DNA of 64,000 nucleotides, from NCBI GenBank assembly GCA_945897515.1, contig CAMDFO010000014.1, forward strand, positions 1-64,000. Direction: 5' to 3'. The DNA is from Rhodoplanes serenus. Lineage in GTDB: Bacteria > Pseudomonadota > Alphaproteobacteria > Rhizobiales > Xanthobacteraceae. The translations under genes and the position numbers were made by a program. The notes beneath the pieces were generated by a model. The model did not search any database and had not been told where the DNA came from. It saw nothing but the letters and a program-made list of their open reading frames with translations. Below are positions 51,555-59,849 of this stretch, piece after piece (the first letter of the stretch is position 1; each line of letters opens with the position of its first letter).

Positions 51555-51913
51555 GCGCCGCCGACGCCGTGCTGAAGAACATCGCCGAGGTGCCCTGGGT
51601 CGAAAGTCCCGGGCACCACGGCGGCGCCTTATCGAAGGTCCTGGTCGCGGCGGGTGCGGGCGGCTCGCGGCTGGTCGATCACCGGATTTCTTCTTACGCG
51701 CCGGGCGCACATGTCCTGCGGCATTCGCACGACGCCAAAGAGCAGATCTATCATTTCCTGGAAGGCGAGGGACTGCTGGAGCTTGGCGACACCAAGCATG
51801 TGGTGCGTAGCGGCGACTACGCGTTCATTCCGCCCCACGTGCCGCATGCGCTGGAGAACACCGGACTGCAACGGCTCGTGTTCATGGTCGTCACGATCCC
51901 GGTTACAACCTAG
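51551..51913 (+). CDS. Small cupin protein
   Basis: 120 residues from a TTG overlapping the receptor stop (TTGA); a GTG six codons later is possible. Cupin motif 1 is LRHSHDAKEQIYHFLEGEGL and motif 2 is PPHVPHALENTG, with intact metal-binding His, His, Glu and His. Single small cupins act as dioxygenases, isomerases or ligand sensors. Last gene of the Asp-box/isomerase/Bug unit; its end faces the IclR gene. Confidence 0.85.
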   Translation: MSAADAVLKNIAEVPWVESPGHHGGALSKVLVAAGAGGSRLVDHRISSYAPGAHVLRHSHDAKEQIYHFLEGEGLLELGDTKHVVRSGDYAFIPPHVPHALENTGLQRLVFMVVTIPVTT

Positions 51914-51914
51914 A

Positions 51915-52727
51915 TCATCCGAGTGCTCGCGCTGGCCGCGCGGCGCGCGGCTGTTCCCGCGCGATCCTGGCGCAGGCGTCCTTCGCCGCCGCCATGACTT
52001 TCGTTGCCAGCGCATCGCGTTGTTTCGGTTTGACGCTGCGCGTTTCGGCTGCGATGCCGAGACTGCCGAGCACGCCGCCCTCCGCGTTGAACAACGGCGC
52101 GGCGATACCGAGGATGCCCGGCTGGAATTCCCCGATCGTAACGCAGTGACCGGCCTCGCGGATCGCGCGCAACGCTCCGCGGAATGCCTCCCAGTCGGCG
52201 CCTAACCCTGCGGCGGCGATGGCGGTGCGATGACGCGTGAACAGCGCACGCAACTGATGCGGCGGCAGGTGCGCAAGGATCGCCTTCGAGGCCGCCCCGG
52301 CAAACAGCGGCCGCCGCTGGCCGCGGCTGAACAGCCCGGCAGGCGCGCTTGCGGCGGGGATGTCGGCCACGCACATCACCGTGCCGCTGAACAGCAGACA
52401 CAACAGTGCGCTGTATCCGGTTTCCTGGGCCAGACGGCGTATCGGCGGTCCGCCGCCAATGGTCACCGGGTCGCACAGCCGCATGGTGCGATCGAGCTCG
52501 ATGATCCGCGGCCCCAGCATCCACGCGCCGCCGGCGACCGGCGTCAGCAGGCCCGCCTCCTGCAGTGTCTTGATATAGCGGTAGCAGGTCGAGCGCGAGG
52601 TGCCGGAGAACCGGATCAGGTCCTCGGTGGACCAGGCCGGGGCGGCGCTGGTGAAGACGTCGAGCAGCGCCAGCATCTTTTCGAGGCTGCTGGCACCGCG
52701 CGTCTGGTCTGAAGAAAATCCCGTCAT
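51915..52727 (-). CDS. IclR-family transcriptional regulator
   Basis: 270 residues from the ATG at 52727. N-terminal winged helix (SSLEKMLALLDVFTSAAPAW, TEDLIRFSGTSRSTCYRYIK, LQEAGLLTPVAGGAWMLG) and a C-terminal effector domain (RPLFAGAASKAILAHLPPHQ, VTIGEFQPGILGIAAPLFNA, GVLGSLGIAAE). IclR proteins bind a small acid and repress or activate a neighbouring catabolic operon. Divergent from the receptor/hydrolase genes at 52878-55680, with a 17-base inverted repeat in between, so autoregulation and control of that operon are likely. The only recognised transcription regulator in the window. Confidence 0.95.
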   Translation of the reverse strand: MTGFSSDQTRGASSLEKMLALLDVFTSAAPAWSTEDLIRFSGTSRSTCYRYIKTLQEAGLLTPVAGGAWMLGPRIIELDRTMRLCDPVTIGGGPPIRRLAQETGYSALLCLLFSGTVMCVADIPAASAPAGLFSRGQRRPLFAGAASKAILAHLPPHQLRALFTRHRTAIAAAGLGADWEAFRGALRAIREAGHCVTIGEFQPGILGIAAPLFNAEGGVLGSLGIAAETRSVKPKQRDALATKVMAAAKDACARIAREQPRAARPARALG

Positions 52728-52743
52728 GCTGGACAATCCGATA

Positions 52744-52760
52744 TCACGCCCTTAGCGTGA
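52744..52760. promoter_or_regulatory. Perfect inverted repeat, candidate IclR operator
   Basis: TCACGC-CCTTA-GCGTGA: a perfect 6-bp dyad with 5-bp centre, 16 bases upstream of the IclR start and between it and the divergent operon. Confidence 0.5.
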
Positions 52761-52877
52761 CTGAAACAACGCCCCTGCTTAAGCGGCGGATAGCCGGAGG
52801 AATTCGTCATTCATGGCCCAGCATACAGCCGCATTCCGCGCGCGGCGCAGGCCGATCCTTTCCGCCGCAGTATCGCC

Positions 52878-53795
52878 GTGCCGCGCCGCCTGACCCTGCT
52901 CTCGGCTGCCGAGCGCCGCTATTGCGAGCCGCTGCTCCGTGGCTTCGCCGAGCGCCACCCGGATATCGAGGTCGACTTCGTCTTCGGCATCAGCACCGAT
53001 CTGCATCGGCGATACCTGCAGGAGGCGAAGTCCGGCGGACCCACGGCCGATCTGCTCTGGAGCAGCGCCACGGACCAGCAGATGGGCCTGGTGCTGGACG
53101 GGCACGCCCAGCCGCATGGGGTGCGCCACACCCTGCCGCCGGAGGCAGCCTATCGCGACCTCGCGGTTGCCACCACGTGCGAGCCGCTGTTCACGCTCTC
53201 TCGCGATCGGTCCGCGCCCGCAGGTTCGCCGGCCGAGATCGCTGCGCTGATTGCGGCCGATCCCGATCGTTTTCGCGGGCGCATTGCCGTGCCGGATATC
53301 GAGACCAACGGACTCGGATTTCTGGCGATGCTGCGCTGGAGCCTGGAAGAATCGGAATTCGACACGTTCCTGGATGCGCTCGGAGCATGCGCGCCGCACG
53401 CTGTGGGCTCAGCGCCGGCATTGATTGCCGCGATGGGCGAGGGCGCAGAGCTCGCACTGCACCTGCTCGGCTCCTATGCTTTGCGCGCCGTCGCTGCCGA
53501 TCCGGCGCTGCACATCGCGCCTTCGGCCGCTCCGTCGCTCGCCGTTGCGCGCGTCGCCTTCATTCCGCGCCGCGCGGCAAACCCTGAAGCCGCGTCGGCC
53601 TTCCTCGCCTACATGCTTTCGCCGCAAGGCCAAGCGGCGATCGGCGAGGCCGGATTGTTCCCAATCGCCGCGCCGCAGTCGCGACCGGTCGCCCCGATCC
53701 CGCTTGATGAGCGCTTCGCCCGTCTTCTCGATCCCGCGTCACGCGCCGCTCTTGTCGCCCGGTGGCGCACGGCGCTGGGCCGCGCAAATATTTGA
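52878..53795 (+). CDS. ABC-type (Fe3+-family-like) solute-binding protein without a visible signal peptide
   Basis: 305 residues from a GTG. The mature-like fold begins almost at once: RLTLLSAAERRYCEPLLRGF, ERHPDIEVDFVFGIST, ADLLWSSATDQQMGLVLDG, and later FIPRRAANPEAASAFLAYML. In the family these follow a signal peptide, which is missing here. An ATG at 52813 with GGAGG upstream lies in another frame and encodes MAQHTAAFRARRRPILSAAV, stopping at 52893; a frameshift near 52813-52880 or loss of the export signal are both possible. Same operon as the Bug and LigI-like genes. Confidence 0.75.
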   Translation: MPRRLTLLSAAERRYCEPLLRGFAERHPDIEVDFVFGISTDLHRRYLQEAKSGGPTADLLWSSATDQQMGLVLDGHAQPHGVRHTLPPEAAYRDLAVATTCEPLFTLSRDRSAPAGSPAEIAALIAADPDRFRGRIAVPDIETNGLGFLAMLRWSLEESEFDTFLDALGACAPHAVGSAPALIAAMGEGAELALHLLGSYALRAVAADPALHIAPSAAPSLAVARVAFIPRRAANPEAASAFLAYMLSPQGQAAIGEAGLFPIAAPQSRPVAPIPLDERFARLLDPASRAALVARWRTALGRANI

Positions 53796-53812
53796 ACAGG
53801 AGGAACCGCCCA

Positions 53813-54787
53813 ATGATCAATCGTCGCACGCTGCTTCTCGGCGCTGCTCTCACCCCGCTTGCGGCCGCCGCTCCGGCCTTCGGTCAAGCCGGCTGGCCAG
53901 ACCGCGTGCTCAAGATCGTGGTGCCGTTCGCGCCGGGCTCGTTCACCGACGTCTCGGCTCGGCTGCTGGCGCAGGAGCTCACGGGGCAGCTCGGCCAGTC
54001 GGTGATCGTCGAGAACCGCGGCGGCGCAGGCGGCACCGCCGGGGCGCTCGCGGTCGTGCGCTCGGCACCGGACGGCTACACGCTGCTGCTGACCGATACC
54101 TCGCTCTCCATTTCTCCCGGTCTCTATCCGAACCTGGCCTATGACACGGTGAAGGACCTGGCGCAGATCAGCCGGATCGCGGACTCGCCGTCGATCCTGC
54201 TGGTGCGCCCGGGATTGGGGCCGAAGACGCTCGCGGATTTGGTCGCGCTTGCCAAGCAGAAGCCGGGCGAGGTCACGTTTGGCTCCGGCGGGCCGGGATC
54301 GTCCGCGCATCTCGCAATGGAATTGCTGCTAAACGTCACCGGGACCAAGGCGCTGCACGTACCGTTCCGCGGGGTGGCGGCGGCAATCGCGGAGGTCATC
54401 GCCGGCCGCGTCGACATGGCGATCGCCAGTCTGGCGTCGGGCGTGGCGCATGTGAAGGCAGGTACGCTGGTCGGTGTTGCAGTGTCGGGCGAGAAGCGCA
54501 GCGCGTTGCTGCCCGATGTGCCGACCTTTATCGAGGCCGGCGCACCGCGATACGACATGTCCTACTGGTGGGGGATCGCGGCGCCGGCCGGTACGCCGCG
54601 GCCGATTGTCGAGCGGCTGCACCGCGAGATTGTCAAAGCCTGCGCCCAGCCGCGGCTGCAGAACGCATTCCTCCAGTCCGCGGCGCTTGCCGTCACGTCG
54701 ACGCCCGAGGAGATGACGCGCCATCTGGAGCGGGAAATCGGCGTCTGGCGCGAGGTGATCAAGGCCGCCAACGTGACGATCCAGTAG
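53813..54787 (+). CDS. Bug-family (TctC) receptor with a Tat-like signal
   Basis: 324 residues from the ATG at 53813 after AGGAGG. The signal has RR: MINRRTLLLGAALTPLAAAA, then PAFGQAGWP. Elements: IVVPFAPGSFTDVSARLLAQ, IVENRGGAGGTAGALAVVRS, PDGYTLLLTD, YDTVKDLAQISRI, HVPFRGVAAAIAEVIAGRVD. It lies between the solute-binding protein and the LigI-like hydrolase genes, under likely IclR control. Confidence 0.94.
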   Translation: MINRRTLLLGAALTPLAAAAPAFGQAGWPDRVLKIVVPFAPGSFTDVSARLLAQELTGQLGQSVIVENRGGAGGTAGALAVVRSAPDGYTLLLTDTSLSISPGLYPNLAYDTVKDLAQISRIADSPSILLVRPGLGPKTLADLVALAKQKPGEVTFGSGGPGSSAHLAMELLLNVTGTKALHVPFRGVAAAIAEVIAGRVDMAIASLASGVAHVKAGTLVGVAVSGEKRSALLPDVPTFIEAGAPRYDMSYWWGIAAPAGTPRPIVERLHREIVKACAQPRLQNAFLQSAALAVTSTPEEMTRHLEREIGVWREVIKAANVTIQ

Positions 54788-54804
54788 ATCGAAGGAGAGA
54801 TCAG

Positions 54805-55680
54805 TTGAGCCACCAGAACGAACCGCCGCCCGCGTTCCGCGCGCCACCGCTGTCTTGCGACGCGCATTTCCATGTGTTCGGTCCGGCGGACCGCTACCCG
54901 CACGGCGGAGTGAACGAAAACCTGCGTTACACGCCGCCGCTCGCGCCGCTCTCCGATTACATGGAGCTCGCCAAGCACCTTGGCATGGAGCGCTTCGTGT
55001 TCGTGCAGCCCAGCGCCTATGGCCGCGACAACTCATGCATGCTCGATGCCATGCGCGAGGTCGGGATCGCGCGCTGCCGCGGCATCGTTGACGTCGACGA
55101 CGATGCGCCGGATTCCGTGCTCGCCGAGATGGACAAGATTGGCGTGCGCGGTGTGCGCATCAATCAATCGCCGGTCAAGCCGCCGGAGCCGGGTTTCGCC
55201 GACACTTGGCGCAAAAGGATTGAGCGCGTCGATGCGCGCTGCGCCGAGCTTGGTTGGCATGTCGACTTTCTCAATCCGGGCTGGCTGACCGAGGAGCTGC
55301 TGCCGGTGTTTGCCAAGATGCGCTGCTCCTTCACAGTCGCGCACATGGGCATGTTTCTCGCCAAGGACGGGCCGAAGCAGCCCGGCTTTCAGAAGCTGTT
55401 GGACGTGCTGCGCCACGGCGACGGGCGCATGTGGGTCAAGTTCACCGGCACCTATCGCATGGCAACCTTGCCCACGCTCGCCGACGCTGCTCCGATGGCG
55501 CGGGCGCTCATCGAGGCCGCGCCCGACCGGCTGATCTGGGGCAGCGACTATCCGCACCTGTCGTTCGCGGACAAGGTGGGCTCCGTGCAGCTTTTCAATC
55601 TGCTGGCGGGCTGGGCGCCGGACGACGCAATGCGACGCCGCATCCTGGTCGACAACCCGGCCGCGCTGTTCGGATTCTGA
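54805..55680 (+). CDS. Amidohydrolase-family TIM-barrel hydrolase (2-pyrone-4,6-dicarboxylate lactonase-like)
   Basis: 291 residues from a TTG with AGGAGAG upstream. N-terminal SCDAHFHVFGPADRYP with the HxH metal pair (H21, H23), FVFVQPSAYGRDNSCMLDAM, KIGVRGVRINQ, and the C-terminal Asp in RLIWGSDYPHLSF. This is the LigI/COG3618 layout; such enzymes open lactones or hydrolyse C-C and C-O bonds of aromatic breakdown products. Last gene of the operon divergent from IclR. A hairpin follows 20 bases after the stop. Confidence 0.9.
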   Translation: MSHQNEPPPAFRAPPLSCDAHFHVFGPADRYPHGGVNENLRYTPPLAPLSDYMELAKHLGMERFVFVQPSAYGRDNSCMLDAMREVGIARCRGIVDVDDDAPDSVLAEMDKIGVRGVRINQSPVKPPEPGFADTWRKRIERVDARCAELGWHVDFLNPGWLTEELLPVFAKMRCSFTVAHMGMFLAKDGPKQPGFQKLLDVLRHGDGRMWVKFTGTYRMATLPTLADAAPMARALIEAAPDRLIWGSDYPHLSFADKVGSVQLFNLLAGWAPDDAMRRRILVDNPAALFGF

Positions 55681-55700
55681 CGGCGTCTCGATGGCAGCGA

Positions 55701-55724
55701 CAGCGCCGCGAACGCGCGGCGCTG
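55701..55724. terminator. GC-rich hairpin between convergent genes
   Basis: CAGCGCCGCG and CGCGGCGCTG form a perfect 10-bp stem around AACG. There is no T-run, so it may stop transcription only weakly or serve as an RNA 3'-end. Confidence 0.55.
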
Positions 55725-55733
55725 CCACCCCGT

Positions 55734-56585
55734 TCAGTCGGCAAGCTTCGGATAAAGCTTCTGCGCGGTGCGGCCGAAAACCCAGCTCCGGTCGTCCTCG
55801 TTGAACGATTGGAAGGCCGCTCTGGCGGTGGCGAGATTGTCCTTCAACGTTCCCGCCGTCGCCGGAAAATTCGATCCCCATGCCAGCCGCGAAGCACCGA
55901 ACGTCTGCGCCAGCTTGCCGAAGAAGCTTTCCGGGGTCGCTTTGCCCCATTCCTTCGGCGACACGTTGAGCGGCGTGATCTTGAGATAGATGTTGGGATA
56001 ACGCGCGAGGTCGAAAAACTCCTGGTCTGCGCTGTAGGGCGGACCGTCGGTGAGCTGCGGGCGGGCCAGATGATCGAGGATGATCTTCACGTCGGGAAAG
56101 CGGTCCATCAAATCGCGTAGTTGCGGAAAGCCCTGCGGCGTCATCTGCATGCAGACTGGGATGCCGAGCTTGCCGGCATACTCCCACGCCGGAAATGTGC
56201 GCGGATCATGGAACCACGTCGACTGTCCCGGCATGGTGCTGCCGGTGGTGAACAGCCGCATTCCGCTGAAGCCCAGATCCAGCCATGACTTCATCTTGGC
56301 AGGCGCGTCGGACGCCAGCACGTCGACCGAGAATACCCCGGTGAAACGTTTCGGATATGCCCCGATGGCCGCTGCGACATAGCTGTTGTCGTGGCCGTAG
56401 GCCGTCGAGGCCTGGACGATTGCCGCCTTGTCCACGCCGGCCGCATCCATCGACTGGACCAGCTTTTCGAACGGCGTCGGCCGGTCGCGCGACCAAGTCG
56501 ACTGCGTGCCGCCCAAGGGATCGAGTGGATACTTCGCGGTATCGGTTGCGATCACGTGGGGATGGATGTCGACGACGGATGCCAT
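55734..56585 (-). CDS. Amidohydrolase-family TIM-barrel protein with Asn in place of the C-terminal Asp
   Basis: 283 residues. N-terminal metal pair in VVDIHPHVIATD (H8, H10) and FEKLVQSMDAAGVDKAAIVQ, then GMRLFTTGS, KIILDHLARPQLTD and KITPLNVS. In the close relative at 54805 the final metal or catalytic Asp is in WGSDYPH; here the same segment is LAWGSNFPATAG, with Asn. A functional change is possible. Upstream in the same direction are a Pht5-like protein and a Bug receptor, so it belongs to another import-plus-hydrolysis module. Confidence 0.87.
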   Translation of the reverse strand: MASVVDIHPHVIATDTAKYPLDPLGGTQSTWSRDRPTPFEKLVQSMDAAGVDKAAIVQASTAYGHDNSYVAAAIGAYPKRFTGVFSVDVLASDAPAKMKSWLDLGFSGMRLFTTGSTMPGQSTWFHDPRTFPAWEYAGKLGIPVCMQMTPQGFPQLRDLMDRFPDVKIILDHLARPQLTDGPPYSADQEFFDLARYPNIYLKITPLNVSPKEWGKATPESFFGKLAQTFGASRLAWGSNFPATAGTLKDNLATARAAFQSFNEDDRSWVFGRTAQKLYPKLAD

Positions 56586-56621
56586 GGGCGATGCTCGTTG
56601 CGATGTTGAATTGGAGGTGCG

Positions 56622-57602
56622 TCAGAGTTTCTCGGGATCGAGAAAAATCTCGTGCAGCGGCGGCCGCGTCGGAATGAGTCCCTGCTGCAACGCATAGGTG
56701 ACGAGTGCCTCGATGCTCGGCCTGTTGGATTCGATCCCGTAGGGCAGCGGATCGCCGACCAGCGGCGACAGCTCGCGATAGCGCTGGTCCTCTGGCGCAT
56801 CGCCTTCGCCGCGCTTGAGGCGCTCCAGGTGCGGCTTCTTGGCGGCGACGAAAGCGTCGAATAGCAAGCGGGCGAGACCGGGATGCCGCGCGATCCGTTC
56901 GGTCTTCACCACCACCAGACCGTGAATCGGATAGATCCCGGTGCGCCGGAACCACTCGGCCTCGACATTGGCGACGTCGGGGATCAATTCGGGATAGGTC
57001 TGCGCCGCAGTCTGGCCGCCTTGCTCCCAGCCGCCGGTCGGCGGGCCGGCACGGCCGACGCCGGCGGGGCCGGAAAAGCCAGCCTGCAATTCGCCGCTTG
57101 CCATCATGCTGACGAGGGACTGACCGGCCGGCGCGTGGATAACGTTGGGTGGAAGCTTCAGCGTCGTGACGTGCTCCTCGTCATCGACCACCCATGTGAC
57201 CTTGGAGGAATCAAGCCCATACTCGTTGACGAAGATGCCGCGCGTATAGACGCCGGTCGTCACCGAAAAGGCGCGCACGCCGACCTTCTTGCCTTCGAGG
57301 TCCTTCGGCACTTTGATGCCGGCATCTGGCCGGGTGACGAAGCCGCCGTGATGGAACCGCCGCATCAGGAACACGGGGAGCGCGATGTAAGGCGCACCGC
57401 GGGCACGCGCGATCATGTAGGTGGTCGGCGCCATCTCGCAGACGTCGAATTCGAGGTCCCGCACCATCCGGCGGAACGCGGCGATGATCGGCACGACTTC
57501 CACGAACTCGGCGTCGACGCCTGCGATCGGAACGCTGCCATCCTTGAGCGCCTTGGTGTGACCGTAGCTGCCAATTGCAATCTTCAAGCGCCCATCCGGC
57601 AT
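56622..57602 (-). CDS. Pht5-like periplasmic-binding-fold protein, copy 3
   Basis: 326 residues from the ATG at 57602 (a GTG two codons upstream is possible). Segments: LKIAIGSYGHTKALKDGSVP, LEFDVCEMAPTTYMIARARG, VPKDLEGKKVGVRAFSVTTG, IYPIHGLVVVKTERIARHPG, and a C-terminal LPYGIESNRPSIEAL. Same family as 22255 and 28978 but more distant. It has a 20-residue insertion (GPAGVGRAGPPTGGWEQGG) in the middle. No signal peptide. Confidence 0.82.
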   Translation of the reverse strand: MPDGRLKIAIGSYGHTKALKDGSVPIAGVDAEFVEVVPIIAAFRRMVRDLEFDVCEMAPTTYMIARARGAPYIALPVFLMRRFHHGGFVTRPDAGIKVPKDLEGKKVGVRAFSVTTGVYTRGIFVNEYGLDSSKVTWVVDDEEHVTTLKLPPNVIHAPAGQSLVSMMASGELQAGFSGPAGVGRAGPPTGGWEQGGQTAAQTYPELIPDVANVEAEWFRRTGIYPIHGLVVVKTERIARHPGLARLLFDAFVAAKKPHLERLKRGEGDAPEDQRYRELSPLVGDPLPYGIESNRPSIEALVTYALQQGLIPTRPPLHEIFLDPEKL

Positions 57603-57630
57603 GTCCACTCCGTCAGCAGATTTTCTGCCG

Positions 57631-58647
57631 TCACTGCTTGGCGATCCCGGCTTTCTCGATCACCCCGGCCCATCGATCGATGTCGCGCGCCATCCGCGCC
57701 CGCATCTCCTCCGGTGTGCTGCCGCGGGCGTTCATTCCGAATTGCTTGGCTCTGCTCTGGAGATCGGGATCGGCCAGAGCGGCATTGATCTCCCGGTTGA
57801 GGATTTTCAGCACGTCGGCCGGCAGGCCCGCGGGCGCGGACAGCGCATTCCAGCTCGTCACCACGTAATCGGGCAGACCGCTTTCCCTCGCGGTCGGCAC
57901 GTCCGGCAGCAGTGGGTTTCGCTTCTCATCGGACGACGCGGCGATGTGGATTTTCTTGTCAGCGATGGCGGACTGCAGGCCGGCGTAGAAGTCGAACACG
58001 ACGTCGACATCCTTGCGGATCAGAGCGGTGATCAAGTCCGGAGTGGTCCGATAGGTGACGATTGCGGCGTCGATGCCGGTGAGCTGCTTGAACAGATGCG
58101 CCGACAGGTTCTGGGTGCTGCCGGGATTGATCGCCGCGAGGTTGAGCTTGCCCGGATTGGCGCGCGCCGCCTTGATAATGTCCTGCACAGTCTTGTACGG
58201 CGAATCGGCTGGCGTCGCGATCAGCATCTCGAACGACGCCGCGACAGAAATCTGCGTGAAGTCGGTCAGCGCGTTGTAGGGCCGGACCTTGAACAGCGAC
58301 ATGCTGATGGCGGTGCCGTTGCCGGTGACCAGCATCGTATAGCCGTCCGGCGGCGATTCCATCGTCGCCCTGGCCGACAGCACGCCGCCTGCGCCCGGCC
58401 GATTCTCGATGATCACCTGCTTGCCCATGCGCTCGGTCATCTTCTGCGCGAGCAGCCGCATCGTGAGATCGCCGACGCCGCCGGGTCCGTAAGGCACGAA
58501 AATGCGCATCGTGCGGGTGGGAAATCCGGACTCCGCCTGCGCGAAAGCCGTCGCGGTGCCCCAGACCAAAGTACAGGCAACGGCGAGCGCGGTCGCGAGC
58601 CGTTTCTGTCCGCGCTCGATGTCCGCGGACACGTTCGATCGTGTCAT
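57631..58647 (-). CDS. Bug-family (TctC) periplasmic receptor
   Basis: 338 residues with a long n-region before the hydrophobic core (ALAVACTLVWGTATAFAQ). Elements: IFVPYGPGGVGDLTMRLLAQ, IIENRPGAGGVLSARATMES, PDGYTMLVTG, YNALTDFTQISVA, NPGSTQNLSAHLFKQLTGID. The THVPYRG segment reads IVTYRTTPDLITALIRKDVD here, with no Gly after the Arg. Upstream of the Pht5-like gene in the same direction (28-base gap). Confidence 0.93.
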   Translation of the reverse strand: MTRSNVSADIERGQKRLATALAVACTLVWGTATAFAQAESGFPTRTMRIFVPYGPGGVGDLTMRLLAQKMTERMGKQVIIENRPGAGGVLSARATMESPPDGYTMLVTGNGTAISMSLFKVRPYNALTDFTQISVAASFEMLIATPADSPYKTVQDIIKAARANPGKLNLAAINPGSTQNLSAHLFKQLTGIDAAIVTYRTTPDLITALIRKDVDVVFDFYAGLQSAIADKKIHIAASSDEKRNPLLPDVPTARESGLPDYVVTSWNALSAPAGLPADVLKILNREINAALADPDLQSRAKQFGMNARGSTPEEMRARMARDIDRWAGVIEKAGIAKQ

Positions 58648-58824
58648 GGCGAAACCTCCCCTTGTGGCGCCGTGCCGGTCGTCGAAGTCGACGCCGTTGG
58701 CTTATCCCGCAAGACTAGCGTGGAGAGGGGGCGGGCGCATCAGGGTTGTGGGCGTGGAGTTCGTGCGACATTTTCGTTGATGGTCGCCAGCATGCGGCGG
58801 GCGGCCGAGACCGAATGACGGCCG

Positions 58825-59697
58825 CTAATCCTTGGCCTGGTAGCGAGTCTCGCGGCTCCAATAGTCCGGAAATCCCACCACGCCCTGCAGGTCCGTGAAC
58901 GAGATCGCAGGCGGCTGCGCGATTGTTGAGCCGGGACGCAGCGCCGCGAGCGTGTTCTGCATGGCGGTCACGGCGGAGGACAAGAGCATCACCGGATAGA
59001 GCGCGAGCTTGTAGCCAACATCCTGCAATTGCGCGGGCGGCAGGATCGGAGACTTGCCGCCGGGCACCATGTTCGCCATGCATGGCTTCGTCATCGCGCC
59101 GCAGAAGCGGCGCATCTCGTCTTCGGTCTCCGGCGCCTCGAAGAAAATGATATCGGCGCCCTCGGCCTCGAAATCCCGGCAGCGCGCCAACGCCTCGTCG
59201 AAACCGTGAACCGCACGCGCATCGGTGCGCGCCATGATCAGAATGTCGGCATCGGCCCGCGCATCCACCGCGGCGCGGATTTTCATGCGCGCCTCTTCGC
59301 GGGAGATCACCTGCTTGCCGCGGGTGTGGCCGCATTTCTTGGGACTAACCTGATCCTCGATCATGACTCCCGCGGCGCCGGCGCGGGCATATTCCACCAC
59401 GGTGCGCTGGACGTTGAGCGCATTGCCGTAGCCGGTGTCGCCATCGCCGATCAGCGGAACCTTGCCGGCGGCGGAACAGCAGTTGCGCAGGCTGTCGAGC
59501 ATCTCGGTGAATGAGATGAGCCCGGTGTCCGGCAGGCCGAGCCGGGCGGCCGAGACCGCAAACCCGCTCATGAACATGACCTTGTAGCCGGCGTTCGCCA
59601 CAAGCTTGGCCGAGAGCCCGTCGTAGCATCCCGGCATGATCTCGACGTTCGGCTGAGCCAGAAGCTCGCGCAGTCTTTGAGCGGGTGTCACGAGCAT
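58825..59697 (-). CDS. Isocitrate lyase / PEP mutase superfamily lyase
   Basis: 290 residues from the ATG at 59697 (AGGTGA upstream). Landmarks: MPGCYDGLSAKLVANAGYKV, MSGFAVSAARLGLPDTGLIS, metal-binding D85-G-D87 in PLIGDGDTGYGNALNVQRTV, VMIEDQVSPKKCGH with the catalytic Cys122, ILIMARTDARAV and FEAPETEDEMR. The family splits or forms C-C or C-P bonds next to carboxylates: methylisocitrate lyase, oxaloacetate decarboxylase and 2,3-dimethylmalate lyase. A 2,3-dimethylmalate lyase would fit a nicotinate-type pathway, but this is only a possibility. Divergent from the deacetylase gene. Confidence 0.92.
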   Translation of the reverse strand: MLVTPAQRLRELLAQPNVEIMPGCYDGLSAKLVANAGYKVMFMSGFAVSAARLGLPDTGLISFTEMLDSLRNCCSAAGKVPLIGDGDTGYGNALNVQRTVVEYARAGAAGVMIEDQVSPKKCGHTRGKQVISREEARMKIRAAVDARADADILIMARTDARAVHGFDEALARCRDFEAEGADIIFFEAPETEDEMRRFCGAMTKPCMANMVPGGKSPILPPAQLQDVGYKLALYPVMLLSSAVTAMQNTLAALRPGSTIAQPPAISFTDLQGVVGFPDYWSRETRYQAKD

Positions 59698-59849
59698 TTC
59701 ACCTGTTGAGGCGGGGCCGGCCAAAAAGCTACGCGAGAGGCATGTGGAGCACAAGAGTTCGGATCGACCACGACTTGCCACATATACAATCGAGATGATG
59801 CTGATATTCTTTTTTGACTTCGTATCGTGTGCAACGACGGAATTATCCC

